This document shows positions 9,070 through 18,754 of a stretch of DNA of 64,000 bases, piece by piece. Origin of the DNA: Actinomycetales bacterium (GTDB lineage: Bacteria > Actinomycetota > Actinomycetes > Actinomycetales > Actinomycetaceae); the NCBI GenBank assembly GCA_015655375.1, contig JAATFD010000045.1:31940-95939 (forward strand), read 5' to 3'. The notes under the pieces were generated by a model. It was not told the origin of the DNA. It saw only the letters and a program-made list of their open reading frames with translations, and searched no databases. The first letter of the stretch is position 1, and each line of letters begins with the position of its first letter. A program made the translations under genes and the position numbers.

Positions 9070-9860
9070 TCCCGGTGCACGTGTCTGGTGGGCCACTCGT
9101 GTTCGCCCATCGTGGAGGAGGCGCGGAGGCCCCGGAGAATTCAATGCGGGCCTTCGCCCATGCGCGTGACCTCGGGGTCCGTCATATCGAAACCGACGCC
9201 CATCTGAGCGCCGACGGAGTCGTCGTCCTGCACCACGATCCCTTCGTCGACCGGACCTATGACGGGACCGGTCTGATCGCGAACCTGACGTGGCAGGAGA
9301 TCTCTCGCCTGCGGGATCCCGAGGGCGGCCGGATGCCGCTGCTGTCGGAGGCTCTCGAGGCCTTCCCCGACCTTTACTTCAACATTGATGCGAAGGTCCC
9401 GGAGGTGGTCGGACCGCTCCTGGAGATCCTCGATTCCCACGGCGCCTACGGTCGTGTCCTGATCGCGTCCTTCTCGGAGGAACGCCTGCATCTGATTCGT
9501 GCCGCTGTTGGGAATGAATTGACGACTTCGCTGGGGGTCCGCGCCGTCGTGCGCCTGATGGGGGCCGCCGCGACGGCGTCCTCGCCGGTGAGGTGGGGGG
9601 TCCCGGGTCCGAAGCTCGGAGTCCGTGCCGTCCAGGTTCCCGAATCGTTCGGAGGGATCCGGCTGGTGACGCCGCGCTTCCTGGCCAGCGCTCATCGGGC
9701 GGGCCTCGCGGTCCACGTCTGGACGGTCAACGATGCCGCTCAGATGATGCGTCTGGTCGACCTTGGCGTGGACGGGATCATGACCGACCGACCGACCGAG
9801 GCGCTGGGGCTTCTCCAGGCTCGTGGCTTGCGGGAGTCTTTCGCTCCGCCCGCATCCTGA
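9066..9860 (+). CDS. Glycerophosphodiester phosphodiesterase
   Basis: 264 residues from ATG 9066, overlapping the M23 gene stop. GDPD TIM-barrel family: FAHRGGGAEAPENS at the N-terminus (catalytic His and the Glu/Asn metal ligands), IETDAHLSADGVVVLHHD (metal Glu/Asp and the second catalytic His), and the C-terminal VHVWTVNDAAQM...DGIMTDRP block. No signal peptide is visible, so it is probably cytoplasmic, hydrolysing glycerophosphodiesters to glycerol-3-phosphate and an alcohol during phospholipid turnover. Its last codons lie inside a long terminator stem shared with the convergent MFS gene. Confidence 0.93.
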   Translation: MIPVHVSGGPLVFAHRGGGAEAPENSMRAFAHARDLGVRHIETDAHLSADGVVVLHHDPFVDRTYDGTGLIANLTWQEISRLRDPEGGRMPLLSEALEAFPDLYFNIDAKVPEVVGPLLEILDSHGAYGRVLIASFSEERLHLIRAAVGNELTTSLGVRAVVRLMGAAATASSPVRWGVPGPKLGVRAVQVPESFGGIRLVTPRFLASAHRAGLAVHVWTVNDAAQMMRLVDLGVDGIMTDRPTEALGLLQARGLRESFAPPAS

Positions 9861-9883
9861 TCGGGTGGAACGAAAGACTCCCG
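9831..9883. terminator. Bidirectional terminator overlapping the GDPD 3' end
   Basis: A very long inverted repeat. The outer arms 9831-9843 and 9871-9883 are perfect (13 bp), and the inner arms 9845-9852 and 9862-9869 pair with one wobble, giving about 21 bp with one mismatch and a 9-nt loop. The GDPD stop codon lies in the loop, and the convergent MFS gene stops at 9888. There is no long T-run. It is best read as a shared transcription barrier between convergent genes. Confidence 0.8.
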
Positions 9884-9887
9884 GAGT

Positions 9888-11732
<1,845 letters not shown>

Positions 11733-12374
11733 TCAACCCTTGAGGGCGTCGCGCACGCCGATGACCGTCGTGTGGATGAACTGTTCCAGATCTGCCGCCG
11801 ACGGGATGTCTCCACCCTGGCAGCGGTGTCGCCACAGATCGAGTGACGAGCGCTCGACCATCCCGATGAGCCCGGCCGCGGCGGCGGCGTCGGGGGAGCC
11901 TTCCGGCACCCCAAGGCGGTGGGCGGCAGCTTCCCTCAACCGGAGTTCCAGGGAGCGCACGGCATCGAGGAGAAGCGGCTGGAGCTCGGGATTGCTCTGC
12001 TTGACGTACATGGCAGAGGCACGTTCGCCGAGCACGGGCCACAAAGCAGCCGCGCGAGCCTGAAGGAGTTCGTCGATCGCGGCGAGCATGTCGCGGGTGG
12101 TCCGCGAGCGGAAACGCTCGAGGGCCTCGGGTGGCACGGTGCCGACATCGGGGACGAAGGCGTGGTTCTTCGTGGGGAAATGGTTGAAGAAGGTTCGTCT
12201 CGATACTCCCGCTGCTCGGGCGATCTCCTCGACGGTGATCTCGGAGACCGGCCTCGATTGGGCGAGTGTCAGCGCGGCGTGGTGGATGTCGGTGTGCGTC
12301 CGTTGGGAGCGGGCCGATCTGTGGAGGCCCACGGCGTCGGCGTGGACCGACGACTCCGTGGGCGGTTCATTCAT
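11733..12374 (-). CDS. TetR/AcrR-family regulator of the efflux operon
   Basis: 213 residues from ATG 12374 (the frame extends upstream but crosses the operator). N-terminal TetR helix-turn-helix (about 25-70): ITVEEIARAAGVSRRTFFNHFPTK. The C-terminal ligand-binding domain is Ala/Leu-rich and helical. It is first gene of a leftward unit with the MFS transporter. Two identical TGCAC-N3-GTGCA palindromes lie 12-42 bp upstream of the start, and a CAAAAT hexamer ends 7 nt before ATG, so the transcript may be leaderless and autorepressed. The role is inferred from family and position. Confidence 0.9.
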   Translation of the reverse strand: MNEPPTESSVHADAVGLHRSARSQRTHTDIHHAALTLAQSRPVSEITVEEIARAAGVSRRTFFNHFPTKNHAFVPDVGTVPPEALERFRSRTTRDMLAAIDELLQARAAALWPVLGERASAMYVKQSNPELQPLLLDAVRSLELRLREAAAHRLGVPEGSPDAAAAAGLIGMVERSSLDLWRHRCQGGDIPSAADLEQFIHTTVIGVRDALKG

Positions 12375-12380
12375 GACACC

Positions 12381-12416
12381 GATTTTGCACTCTGTGCAGA
12401 AAATGCACAAGGTGCA
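12381..12416. promoter_or_regulatory. Tandem TetR operators and likely leaderless tetR promoter
   Basis: Two perfect 13-bp palindromes of the same type, TGCAC-TCT-GTGCA at 12386-12398 and TGCAC-AAG-GTGCA at 12404-12416, with centres 18 bp apart. On the minus strand a TTGTGC/CAAAAT pair with 17-bp spacing overlaps both palindromes, and the -10-like hexamer (12381-12386) sits 7 nt before the tetR ATG. Binding should occlude the promoter. The assignment to the adjacent TetR is inference. Confidence 0.7.
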
Positions 12417-12502
12417 CAAACTGTGGTGTCGCTCACGTCGTATCGGTCGACCTGTCGAGATTGATTCGCTGACTCTGGCGAAAAGGGAATTGATGAGATA
12501 TA

Positions 12503-12516
12503 GTTGCTTGAGCAAC
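12503..12516. promoter_or_regulatory. Palindromic operator upstream of the VOC gene
   Basis: Perfect 14-bp palindrome GTTGCTTGAGCAAC, overlapping a -10-like TATAGT (12500-12505) and 47 bp upstream of the VOC gene start. The sequence resembles MarR-family operator sites. No marR gene is in the window, so its regulator, if any, is encoded elsewhere. Confidence 0.5.
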
Positions 12517-12562
12517 AAATGATTGGCACGTTCGATGCGAGCCCGGAGTCGGGGAGACAGTG

Positions 12563-13489
12563 ATGAACACGATGCGCAGTGGGGGGATTCTGTCAGCAGA
12601 ATCCGGAATGGGGGCTGTTGAGCTCAGGGTTCGTGACCTCGACGCAATGGCCAGGTTCTACGCGACGACGCTTGGTCTGACCGACGTCACGTCTCGGCCC
12701 GGGGCTCGCGTCCTGGGTGAGGCCCTGAGCGGGAAGGCGTTTCTCTCCCTGGTCGACGATCGGGAGTCGTCGGTGCGGGACGCGCGTGAGGCGGGGCTCT
12801 TCCACACTGCCTTTCTCTTCGAGAACCCGTCCTTATTGGCGGGTGCGGTGGCTCGTCTGGCGGGAACCGGGGCGGGCCAATTCACGGGGGTCGGAGACCA
12901 TCTGGTCTCGCAGGCTTTTTATTTCGACGATCCCGAAGGCAATGGGGTTGAACTCTACGTCGATCGGCCCCGTGAGACGTGGACCTGGTTGAACGGGCGG
13001 GTTCACATGGACACCTTGTGGTTCGATCCGGAGGCCTTCCTCGCCGAGCACCTGGATGCGGAATCGGCGGCGTCTCCCTGCGGGTTGTCCGGTGGCCCTG
13101 CAGGGCTCGGCGTGGGCCATGTCCACCTCCAGGTCGGAGATGTGGGACTCGCGCGACGTTTCTACGTCGACATGCTGGGATTCGAGGAGACATCAGTCAT
13201 CGCGGACTCCGCGATCTTCGTGTCGGCCGGGGGATATCACCATCACATGGCGATGAACACCTGGCGCTCGGCGGGTGCGGGACGGCGCTCGGCCTCGCTC
13301 GGTCTGTCGAATGTCGTCATCGAAGTCCCCGGTCGCTCGGACGTCGAGGCCGTATCGGCGCGGTTGCGCGGGGCCGGCCTGCAGGTCGAGGATGACGGGC
13401 GTGCCCTCGTCGTCGAGGATCCGTGGGGAACACCGGTCCGTCTCGTGCCTCGCGCCTCTGCTGGACCGGAGGGCGGCGCTCGCCGGTGA
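12563..13489 (+). CDS. VOC (glyoxalase/extradiol dioxygenase-like) protein, CatE type
   Basis: About 308 residues from ATG 12563 with GGGGAG six bases upstream. It has two tandem pairs of VOC beta-alpha modules: VELRVRDLDAMARFYATTLG near residue 20 and VHLQVGDVGLARRFYVDMLG near residue 190. Metal-ligand candidates are the His in AGLFHTAFLFE, the Glu in GNGVELYVDRP and the HHH in GGYHHHMAMNTW. Layout and length match CatE-like ring-cleaving dioxygenases or lyases of Gram-positive bacteria. The physiological substrate is not deducible; quinone or catechol detoxification is a family-based guess that fits a MarR-like operator upstream. Confidence 0.85.
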   Translation: MNTMRSGGILSAESGMGAVELRVRDLDAMARFYATTLGLTDVTSRPGARVLGEALSGKAFLSLVDDRESSVRDAREAGLFHTAFLFENPSLLAGAVARLAGTGAGQFTGVGDHLVSQAFYFDDPEGNGVELYVDRPRETWTWLNGRVHMDTLWFDPEAFLAEHLDAESAASPCGLSGGPAGLGVGHVHLQVGDVGLARRFYVDMLGFEETSVIADSAIFVSAGGYHHHMAMNTWRSAGAGRRSASLGLSNVVIEVPGRSDVEAVSARLRGAGLQVEDDGRALVVEDPWGTPVRLVPRASAGPEGGARR

Positions 13490-13584
13490 GTCGACGCCCA
13501 GTCGTTGATGATCGTGATGCTGGGACCCGCCCACCATCACGGTGCGCCACATCGTCACGCCCGAAGGTCAAGACGCGAGGAGAA

Positions 13585-13618
13585 GACCGTGGTCCGGGCG
13601 TTAACTCGGACCACGGTC
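13585..13618. terminator. Convergent terminator between VOC gene and rpiB
   Basis: Perfect 12-bp stem (13585-13596 with 13607-13618) and a 10-nt loop, in the 200-bp gap between convergent genes. There is no T-run. The rest of the gap (13490-13584 and 13619-13689) shows nothing recognisable. Confidence 0.65.
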
Positions 13619-13689
13619 GAACGCGTCCCCGTTGACGCATTCCCACCCGAATCCTCGGACTCGGGCAGTCCATTGACGGCCGATGAGGA

Positions 13690-14154
13690 TCAGAGGGAAG
13701 ACGCCTCTCGGTCGATCTCGTAGGCGCTCACCAGGGCGATTCGGCGTTCGTGGCGTTCGCCCTGGCTGAAGGGAGTATCAAGGAAGATGTCAATGAGATG
13801 GAGGGCGTCCTCCACCGAATGCATGCGGGCGCCGATCGAGACGACATTGGCGTTGTTGTGCTCGCGGGCCAGGGATGCGGTGTCATCATTCCAGGCGAGG
13901 GCGGCACGTACGCCGGTCACCTTGTTGGCAGCGATCTGCTCGCCGTTGCCAGATCCTCCGATGACGATCCCGAGGGATCCGGGGTCGGCGACGGTGGCCT
14001 CGCCACAGGCGATGCACATCGTCGGGTAGTCGTCGTCCGGGTCGTAGGCGGGGGCGCCGTGATCGACGACCTCGAAGCCGCATGCGCTCAAGTGGCTGAC
14101 CACCTGACTCTTCAACTCGAATCCAGCATGGTCTGAGGCGATGTGGACGCGCAC
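13690..14154 (-). CDS. rpiB: Ribose-5-phosphate isomerase B
   Basis: 154 residues from GTG 14154 with AGAAGG seven bases before it; the open frame upstream runs through a tRNA gene and is not coding. RpiB/LacAB fold: HIASDHAGFELK at the N-terminus (substrate binding) and GIVIGGSGNGEQIAANKV near residue 68 (phosphate loop). The DPGSLGIVIGGSGNGEQ arrangement matches the mycobacterial subgroup, which uses Glu instead of Cys as catalytic base. It interconverts ribose-5-P and ribulose-5-P in the non-oxidative pentose phosphate pathway. Monocistronic, with a convergent neighbour. Confidence 0.93.
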   Translation of the reverse strand: MRVHIASDHAGFELKSQVVSHLSACGFEVVDHGAPAYDPDDDYPTMCIACGEATVADPGSLGIVIGGSGNGEQIAANKVTGVRAALAWNDDTASLAREHNNANVVSIGARMHSVEDALHLIDIFLDTPFSQGERHERRIALVSAYEIDREASSL

Positions 14155-14319
14155 GAGGCAACCTTCTTCGTTGGGGGCAATGGCCCCAGTATCGCACGCT
14201 CTGTGGCCTGCGCCACCAGACCGGATCGCCTGTGGGGCCGAGAAGAGCAGGGACGTGCTCGGGTGAACGTTGTGGCTGGGCTGAGGCCTTCCGGGAGGCT
14301 GGTACAGTATTTCCGGTCG

Positions 14320-14395
14320 GCCCCAATAGCTCAGTGGATAGAGCGTTCGCCTCCGGAGCGAAAGGTCGCAGGTTCGAATCCTGTTTGGGGCACCA
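14320..14395 (+). tRNA. tRNA-Arg (anticodon CCG)
   Basis: A complete 76-nt cloverleaf: acceptor arms GCCCCAA/TTGGGGC, D-arm GCTC/GAGC, anticodon stem TTCGC/GCGAA with loop CTCCGGA (anticodon CCG), T-arm with TTCGAAT, discriminator A, and an encoded CCA (14393-14395). A -10-like TACAGT lies at 14303-14308, 11 nt upstream. It reads the CGG arginine codon. Confidence 0.97.
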
Positions 14396-14413
14396 TGTTT
14401 GCGGGCCGGGTGA

Positions 14414-15433
14414 TCAGATCGGGCGGCGCAGGGAGCGGTTCTCGGGCTCGCCAAGCGGTCGTCGGGCCATCGCTGCTGCGGCGATAGCCCCTGACACGTT
14501 GTGCCACACCGAGAAGATGGCCGGAGCGAGTGCGGCTGTCGGCGTGAAGTATGTGGTTGCCAGCGAAGCCGCGAGTCCCGAATTCTGCATGCTCACCTCG
14601 AAGGCCAGTGCTCTGCGCGAGGCTGAGTCCACATGACAGGCACGCCCTGCCGCGTATCCGAGAACCAGGCCGATGCCGTTGTGGATCACCACGGCCAGGA
14701 GGACCACCCAGCCGGCGCTCGCGACTGCGGCGGCGCTTCCCGACATCACGACGGCGACGATGAAGGCGATCGCCGCGACCGACAACCAGGGCATCGCAGG
14801 GGTGAGGGCGAGCACGGCGCGGGGGAACAACCAACGCACCGCCACACCGGCGACGACGGGCACCAGCACGGTCGTGACGATGTCGCCGAGCATTGCCGTG
14901 GCGGGCACGGTGACGTACTGGCCGGCCAGCCACAGTGTCAGGGTGGGCATCAGGAGAGGAGCCAGCACGGTGGAGACCGCGGCGATCGACACGGCGAGCG
15001 CGACGTCCCCCTTGGCCAAGTAGGTCATCACATTGGAGGCGGTTCCGCTCGGGGCGCATCCGACCAGGATCACGCCGACGGCGAGGTCTGGGGGCAGACG
15101 CAGCAGAGAGACAACGGCCCAGCCGGCGAGTGGCATGATCACGTAATGCGCGGTAATGCCGATCGCGATGATCCAGGGCCTCTTTGCGATTCGTCTGAGA
15201 TCCTTGACCGTCAGGGTGACGCCCATGAGGAACATGACCAGGCCGAGCATCCAGGGGACCTCTGGTCTGAACGGCACGAACCGATCGGGCGTGAGGAATC
15301 CGGCCACTCCTGCCGCCACGACGATGAGCGGGAACACCGTGACCGCGATCAGTGCTGTGCGTCGCTCGGATGTCCCAGTGGAGTGTTGGGCCGAACCCTC
15401 GAGCGGCTGCGTTGTTGTCTCCATGCTGGACAT
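14414..15433 (-). CDS. BASS-family (bile acid:Na+ symporter-like) transporter
   Basis: 339 residues from ATG 15433 (ATG 15424 is possible; neither has a strong ribosome-binding site). About ten hydrophobic segments. Family signatures are GVTLTVKDLRRIAKRPW, GCAPSGTASNVMTYLAKGDVALAVS (the discontinuous TM4 crossing helix with Na+ ligands) and EVSMQNSGLAASLA (TM9 crossing helix). Bacterial BASS proteins move organic acids such as pantoate, pyruvate or bile acids with Na+; the substrate here is unknown. It is divergent from mntH. Confidence 0.9.
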   Translation of the reverse strand: MSSMETTTQPLEGSAQHSTGTSERRTALIAVTVFPLIVVAAGVAGFLTPDRFVPFRPEVPWMLGLVMFLMGVTLTVKDLRRIAKRPWIIAIGITAHYVIMPLAGWAVVSLLRLPPDLAVGVILVGCAPSGTASNVMTYLAKGDVALAVSIAAVSTVLAPLLMPTLTLWLAGQYVTVPATAMLGDIVTTVLVPVVAGVAVRWLFPRAVLALTPAMPWLSVAAIAFIVAVVMSGSAAAVASAGWVVLLAVVIHNGIGLVLGYAAGRACHVDSASRRALAFEVSMQNSGLAASLATTYFTPTAALAPAIFSVWHNVSGAIAAAAMARRPLGEPENRSLRRPI

Positions 15434-15513
15434 TGTGGCGCTTCGTCAAGGCCAGTCCGAATGGGCCGGACGCGTGGACTCGAACGCGTGATGAGACAGC
15501 CCTGACGGCCGAC

Positions 15514-15556
15514 TTGGATTTCGGCATAACACGACTATAGTTTCGGGTAGTCGAAA
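15514..15556 (+). promoter_or_regulatory. mntH promoter with a likely metalloregulator box
   Basis: -35 TTGGAT (15514-15519) and -10 TATAGT (15536-15541), spacer 16. An interrupted palindrome TTTCG-N6-CGAAA covers 15541-15556, overlapping the -10 end and start site, and the half-site TTTCGG recurs at 15519-15524. This layout fits repression by a DtxR/MntR-type Mn2+ sensor encoded elsewhere. Inference from motif shape and the downstream gene. Confidence 0.55.
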
Positions 15557-15571
15557 TCTGGGAGCATGCGA

Positions 15572-16993
15572 ATGGTGTCCGAGCAAGAATCGACGATCCT
15601 CGACGTGGATGGCGACACCGGGTCGATCGGGTCCGAGGCAAACGTTCGACAGGGGCTGATCTCGTCGGCCAACGGCCCGTCGCTGGAGGAGATCAACAGC
15701 ACGGTCTCGGTCCCCAAGGGCCGGGCGACCTTCGGGCGAATGCTGCTCGCGTACTCGGGTCCCGGCGCGCTCGTCGCCGTCGGATACATGGACCCCGGCA
15801 ACTGGATCACGTCGATCCGCGGCGGCGCGCAATTCGGTTACCTCCTGATCTCGGTCATCCTGCTGTCGAGTGTCATCGCGATGCTCCTGCAGTACATGGC
15901 CGCCAAGCTCGGAGTCGTCACCGGCATGGACCTGGCACAGGCCACCCGTGCTCACACCGGGCGCAAACTCGGGATCGTGCTGTGGATTTCCACCGAGCTG
16001 GCCATCATGGCCACCGACATCGCCGAAGTCATCGGCGGAGCCATTGCACTCAACCTGCTCTTCGGGCTTCCCCTGGTCGTCGGTGTCGTGTTGACCGTCG
16101 CCGACGTCCTGCTGTTGTTGCTCCTGACCGCCATCGGTTTCCGCAAGGTCGAGGCAATTGTCGTCAGCCTGATCGTCGTGATCCTGGCAGTCTTCGTCTA
16201 CGAGGTCATCATCGCCCAGCCAGTCTGGGCGGAGGTGTTCGCGGGCTTGCTCCCACGGTCCCAGATTCTCCACCCCAGTGAGCTGACGCTCGCCCTGGGG
16301 ATTGTCGGCGCCACGGTCATGCCTCACAACCTCTACCTCCACTCCTCGATCGCCCAGACGCGCAACTTCGACCGCTCCGACCAGAGTGCGGTCGCCACCG
16401 CCGTCAAGTTCTCGACATGGGACTCCAACATCCAGCTCTCGATGGCGTTCATCGTCAACTGCCTGCTCCTGATCGTGGGCGCCGCGATGTTCTTCGGACG
16501 CAGCGAGGGATTGGATACATTCGGCAGTCTGTATCGCGCTCTGGAGGACCCGATGAAGGCGGGAGCCGTCGCCTCCCCAGTTCTTGCCACGCTCTTCGCC
16601 GTCGCCTTGCTCGCGTCCGGACAGAACTCGACCATCACAGGGACTCTGACCGGGCAAGTCGTGATGGAGGGCTTCATTCACATGAAGATGCCGATGTGGG
16701 CCCGGCGCCTCATCACCCGTGTGATCTCCGTGATCCCGGTCCTGGTCGTGACGATCATGTTCCACGGGGACGAGAACGCCCTGGACAACATGCTCGTCTA
16801 CTCCCAGGTGTTCCTGTCCATCGCGCTGCCGCTCTCGATCGTGCCGCTGGTGATGTTCACGAGCTCCACGAAGATCATGGGGGAGCGCTTCGTCAACCCG
16901 AGGTGGGCGACCGCCGTCGGGTGGGTCTGCGCGATCGCGCTGACAGTCCTCAATGCGCAACTCGTCTGGCAGACGGTCGCCGGGCTGCTGTGA
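15572..16993 (+). CDS. mntH: NRAMP-family Mn2+/divalent metal:H+ symporter
   Basis: 473 residues from ATG 15572, which has GGGAG seven bases upstream; ATG 15566 is too close to that site. The ~50-residue N-terminal extension is hydrophilic, followed by about eleven hydrophobic helices. Metal-site motifs are present: DPGNW in TM1 ([10 protein letters not shown]) and [10 protein letters not shown] in TM6 (the Met-Pro-His-Asn of bacterial NRAMPs). It imports Mn2+ (also Fe2+) with protons across the cytoplasmic membrane. The upstream palindrome suggests Mn-responsive repression. Confidence 0.95.
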   Translation: MVSEQESTILDVDGDTGSIGSEANVRQGLISSANGPSLEEINSTVSVPKGRATFGRMLLAYSGPGALVAVGYMDPGNWITSIRGGAQFGYLLISVILLSSVIAMLLQYMAAKLGVVTGMDLAQATRAHTGRKLGIVLWISTELAIMATDIAEVIGGAIALNLLFGLPLVVGVVLTVADVLLLLLLTAIGFRKVEAIVVSLIVVILAVFVYEVIIAQPVWAEVFAGLLPRSQILHPSELTLALGIVGATVMPHNLYLHSSIAQTRNFDRSDQSAVATAVKFSTWDSNIQLSMAFIVNCLLLIVGAAMFFGRSEGLDTFGSLYRALEDPMKAGAVASPVLATLFAVALLASGQNSTITGTLTGQVVMEGFIHMKMPMWARRLITRVISVIPVLVVTIMFHGDENALDNMLVYSQVFLSIALPLSIVPLVMFTSSTKIMGERFVNPRWATAVGWVCAIALTVLNAQLVWQTVAGLL

Positions 16994-17069
16994 TCCGAAC
17001 TCGCGTGAACCGATGCCCGCGATCCGTGCTCGGTGGCCGGGGTGTGCCCCCGCCGACTACCCTCGTCCT

Positions 17070-18749
17070 GTGACTCCCGAAGAACTCGCCGAACTCATCC
17101 GCTCCGCGCTGCTCCAGGCCTCGACCGACGGTCGGCTCGCGCTCGCGGAGGAGGACATCCCCGCTACGATCAAGGTCGAGCGTCCGCGCACCCGCGATCA
17201 TGGGGACTGGTCCACCAACGTCGCCATGCAGGTCGCCAAGAAGGCCGGGGCTCCGCCGCGGCAGGTCGCCGAGGTCCTCGCCGGAACTCTTGAGGCGGAC
17301 CTGGGCATCGACGGGGCCGATGTGGCTGGGCCTGGTTTCATCAACATCCACGTCGCCGCGGCCTCTGCCGGTGAACTGGCCCGCACGATCGTCGAGGCGG
17401 GGGAGTCCTTCGGCACCAACACGACGTTGGACGGGACCCAGATCAATCTCGAGTACGTCTCGGCAAATCCGACGGGCCCGATTCACCTGGGGGGCGCCCG
17501 GTGGGCTGCGGTCGGGGATTCGCTCGCGCGCCTCATGGTTGCTTCTGGAGCTCAGGTCACGCGGGAGTATTACTTCAACGACCACGGCTCTCAGATCGAT
17601 CGTTTCGCTCGTTCGCTGTATGCGCGCGCCATGGGCCATGAGGCGCCCGAAGACGGGTATGGCGGGCAGTACATCTCCGACATCGCCGAGCAGGTCCGCC
17701 ACGACGCGGTCGCAGCGGGGGAGCCGGACCCCGTCACCCTGGCGACCCAGGAATCGATCGAGGCGTTCCGTGCCCGAGGCGTCGAGCTGATGTTCGACGA
17801 GATCAAGGAACGCCTACACGATTTCCGCGCTGACTTCGATGTCTTCTTCCATGAGGACTCCCTGCACGAGTCGGGAGCCGTGACGCGCGCGATTCAGGTC
17901 CTGCGCGATCGCGGCGAGGTCTTCGACGCCGACGGAGCGGTTTGGCTGCGCACGACTGACTATGGCGACGACAAGGACCGTGTGCTCATCAAGTCCGACG
18001 GTCAGGCAGCCTACTTCGCCGGCGACGTCGCCTTCTACCTCGATAAGCGCAGACGCGGCGCCGATGTCGCACTCTATCTGCTGGGCGCCGACCATCATGG
18101 CTACATCGGCCGGATGATGGCCATGTGCGCGGCCTTCGGGGACACCCCGGACGTCAACATGCAGATCCTCATCGGTCAGATGGTCAATCTCATCAAGAAC
18201 GGCGTGCCCGTCCGGATGTCCAAGCGGGCCGGCACGATCGTCACGCTCGATGACCTCGTCGATGCGGTGGGAGTCGATGCCGCGCGGTACTCCCTGGTGC
18301 GCGTCTCGATGGACTCGAACCTCGACATCGACCTCGACCTGCTCGGCTCGCACTCGAATGAGAACCCCGTTTACTACGTCCAGTACGCCCACGCGCGCAC
18401 CCGAAACGTCGCCCGCAACGCGGCCGAGCACGGAGTACGTCGCGTGGACGGGTTCGATCCTGCTGCCCTCGATCAGCAGGCGGATTCCGACTTGCTCGGC
18501 GTCCTCGCCCAATTCCCGGCCCAGGTCGCCCAGGCGGCCGAGTTGCGCGAGCCACACCGCATCGCCCGATACCTCGAGCAGCTCGCTGCGGCTTATCACG
18601 CGTGGTACGGGCAGTGCCGGGTGACCCCGCGCGGGGACGAATCCGTCACGGCGGGTCACATCGCTCGGCTGTGGCTCAACGATGCGGCGAGCCAGGTCCT
18701 GCGCAATGGAGTGGGTCTGCTCGGGGTCGACGCGCCCGAAAGGATGTGA
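17070..18749 (+). CDS. argS: Arginyl-tRNA synthetase
   Basis: 559 residues from GTG 17070. N-terminal Add1 tRNA-binding domain (1-100), then the class Ia catalytic core: [23 protein letters not shown] (HIGH-type motif, here HLGG), the [14 protein letters not shown] loop near residue 380, and a C-terminal DALR anticodon-binding domain. Start choice: TACCCT sits exactly six bases upstream of GTG and there is no ribosome-binding site, so the mRNA is probably leaderless. It charges tRNA-Arg; a tRNA-Arg gene lies 2.7 kb away. The following lysA is 5 bp downstream, the conserved actinobacterial argS-lysA pair. Confidence 0.97.
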   Translation: MTPEELAELIRSALLQASTDGRLALAEEDIPATIKVERPRTRDHGDWSTNVAMQVAKKAGAPPRQVAEVLAGTLEADLGIDGADVAGPGFINIHVAAASAGELARTIVEAGESFGTNTTLDGTQINLEYVSANPTGPIHLGGARWAAVGDSLARLMVASGAQVTREYYFNDHGSQIDRFARSLYARAMGHEAPEDGYGGQYISDIAEQVRHDAVAAGEPDPVTLATQESIEAFRARGVELMFDEIKERLHDFRADFDVFFHEDSLHESGAVTRAIQVLRDRGEVFDADGAVWLRTTDYGDDKDRVLIKSDGQAAYFAGDVAFYLDKRRRGADVALYLLGADHHGYIGRMMAMCAAFGDTPDVNMQILIGQMVNLIKNGVPVRMSKRAGTIVTLDDLVDAVGVDAARYSLVRVSMDSNLDIDLDLLGSHSNENPVYYVQYAHARTRNVARNAAEHGVRRVDGFDPAALDQQADSDLLGVLAQFPAQVAQAAELREPHRIARYLEQLAAAYHAWYGQCRVTPRGDESVTAGHIARLWLNDAASQVLRNGVGLLGVDAPERM

Positions 18750-18754
18750 GCGTG

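Noticed and set aside
14320..14395. tRNA-Arg as an integration site
   Set aside because: No integrase, no duplicated tRNA 3' end and ordinary genes on both sides.
15446..16960. 504-residue minus-strand ORF
   Set aside because: Antisense to mntH, rich in Asp/Gly/Arg/His as expected from a reversed membrane-protein gene.
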